A DNA stretch of 64,000 nt. It comes from Acidimicrobiales bacterium. Lineage in GTDB: Bacteria; Actinomycetota; Acidimicrobiia; Acidimicrobiales; Iamiaceae. Shown here one piece after another: positions 63,284 through 64,000 of this stretch (positions within the stretch are counted from its first letter, which is position 1; every line of letters starts with the position of its first letter). The position numbers and the translations under genes are program-made. The stretch lies in NCBI GenBank assembly GCA_030447445.1, contig JAUJOW010000001.1, forward strand, positions 88,411 through 152,410, read 5' to 3'. Under the pieces are notes generated by a model that saw only the letters and a list, made by a program, of their open reading frames with translations, had not been told where the DNA came from and made no database searches.

Positions 63284-63414
63284 CGCCGCTCGGCGGGGAT
63301 CGACCCTGCGGTTCGACCGATCACGCTCATCGTCGCTGGCTGCGCTGGGTGAGCTGGCCGATCTCCTCGTCGAGGTCGATGCCACCGTCCGGCCTCCTCC
63401 TCCTCGACCTATCC

Positions 63415-64000
63415 ATGTCGTCGCTGGAGGACGCCGGTCAGGATCGGCGGGTCTACCTGGTGGCCGACGACGTGATGCGCCTGGAGCCTCAGGTGGCCAT
63501 CCACGAGGAGGCCCGAGCCGACTACGACGCCGCCGTGAACCGCTACCGCGCCGCCCAGGCCGCCCTCGAGTACGCCGACGAGCCGGTCGACATGGTGCGG
63601 GTGGCCCGGGTGGTGGCCGAGGCCCGCTACGCCATGGACCGGGCCCGAGCCCGTATCGATGGCCGGGAGCCGCCCCCACCGCCCGACGAGCTGACCCGTC
63701 CCGGTCCGAGTGGCGAGCCCGGCATCACCCTCGACGACCAGCGCCAGCCGGTGTACGTCGGCTACGACGCGCCCTTCCAGACCGGGTGGTTTGGAGCCGG
63801 CGGCGGCCTCTTCACCGGGCTGCTGCTCGGGCACATGCTCGGCGGGTTCGGTGGGTTCGGCGGCGGGTGGTTCGGTGGCGGGCCCTGGATGGGCGGCTGG
63901 GGCCACGGGTACGGGGACGGCTTCGGCCACGGTGACGGCTTCGGCGGAGGCGACTGGGGCGGAGGTGGAGGCGACTGGGGCGGAGGTGGAGGCGACTGGG
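63415..64000 (+). CDS. Glycine-rich protein, cut by window end
   Basis: An open frame runs to the window edge without a stop. ATG 63415 (or ATG 63379 in the same frame) gives VYLVADDVMRLEPQVAIHEE, then ADYDAAVNRYRAAQ and a helical coiled-coil-like segment. A linker PDELTRPGPSGEPGITLDD and a Gly/Trp/Phe-rich C-terminus with a short hydrophobic patch (GLFTGLLLGHMLGG) follow. The last bases encode GDWGGGG units from a 21-bp tandem repeat. I recognise no catalytic domain. Small coiled-coil plus glycine-rich tail proteins occur in actinobacterial stress operons. Confidence 0.75.
   Translation, partial: MSSLEDAGQDRRVYLVADDVMRLEPQVAIHEEARADYDAAVNRYRAAQAALEYADEPVDMVRVARVVAEARYAMDRARARIDGREPPPPPDELTRPGPSGEPGITLDDQRQPVYVGYDAPFQTGWFGAGGGLFTGLLLGHMLGGFGGFGGGWFGGGPWMGGWGHGYGDGFGHGDGFGGGDWGGGGGDWGGGGGDW
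63939..64000 (+). repeat. 21-bp tandem repeat encoding GDWGGGG
   Basis: GGCGACTGGGGCGGAGGTGGA recurs nearly perfectly at the window end and continues past it. It encodes the glycine/tryptophan tail of the preceding gene. Copy number cannot be judged because the sequence stops inside the array. Confidence 0.8.

Noticed and set aside
63939..64000. CRISPR or minisatellite unrelated to coding
   Set aside because: The 21-bp repeats keep the reading frame of the glycine-rich protein, so they are coding repeats.

Overview
The window is about 72% GC, reads as one continuous chromosome segment and has the gene style of a free-living actinobacterium. Supporting signs are a wax-ester/DGAT-type acyltransferase, a DUF222/HNH (13E12-type) protein, a LytR-CpsA-Psr protein coupled to an FHA protein, several Ser/Thr/Pro-linker lipoproteins, a DUF664 DinB protein, and dense packing with many 1-4 base stop/start overlaps. 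The mix (fused PutA, Phe/Tyr catabolism, Pat-like acetyltransferase with an N-terminal GNAT) suggests the class Acidimicrobiia. That placement is inference, since no rRNA is present.

Layout. 0-10 kb: a GntR/UTRA regulator faces a mitochondrial-type aconitase coupled to a DinB protein. Next come a HAD/acyltransferase fusion, a LysR regulator upstream of citrate synthase, and a double-RDD membrane protein with a rhomboid protease behind citrate synthase. 10-24 kb: sulfatase, quinone oxidoreductase, GNAT, LpqC-like esterase, the Pat-like protein, the FHA-LCP pair, phenylalanine hydroxylase facing an Lrp/AsnC regulator, a diacylglycerol kinase-like protein and a PhoD-like phosphatase. 23.5-34 kb: a scar of two gene fragments fused upstream of an alcohol dehydrogenase, a dodecin-like protein, CapA and beta-propeller surface proteins, two lipoproteins and an NlpC/P60 hydrolase, SelO, an FNT channel and a CREST-type membrane protein.

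34-39 kb is an accessory stretch with visibly lower GC and many small or broken genes: a truncated DinB, an NmrA-like pseudogene with at least three frame changes, and an antitoxin whose toxin is reduced to a fragment. It ends at a tRNA-Val. 39-52.5 kb returns to ordered genes: an AI-2E-type transporter, a DUF4129-MoxR-DUF58 cluster, an AidB-like acyl-CoA dehydrogenase and the hpd-hmgA-FAH tyrosine operon. A second Lrp/AsnC gene, an SRPBCC gene and a class V aminotransferase point the other way.

52.5-64 kb holds the 13E12-type protein, a frameshifted membrane protein and a minus-strand chain: fused proline catabolism enzyme, Ser/Thr kinase, collagen-like lipoprotein and zinc-ribbon membrane protein. 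The wax-ester synthase-like gene follows. Then come DUF2784, a TetR pseudogene and a RidA fragment that appear to have lost their shared promoter region, and a glycine-rich protein cut by the window end.

Pathway view: phhA (19 kb) with hpd, hmgA and the FAH-family gene (47-50 kb) covers phenylalanine to fumarate plus acetoacetate, apart from the tyrosine transaminase. Each locus has its own divergent Lrp-type regulator. PutA adds proline catabolism, and aconitase and citrate synthase receive the carbon.
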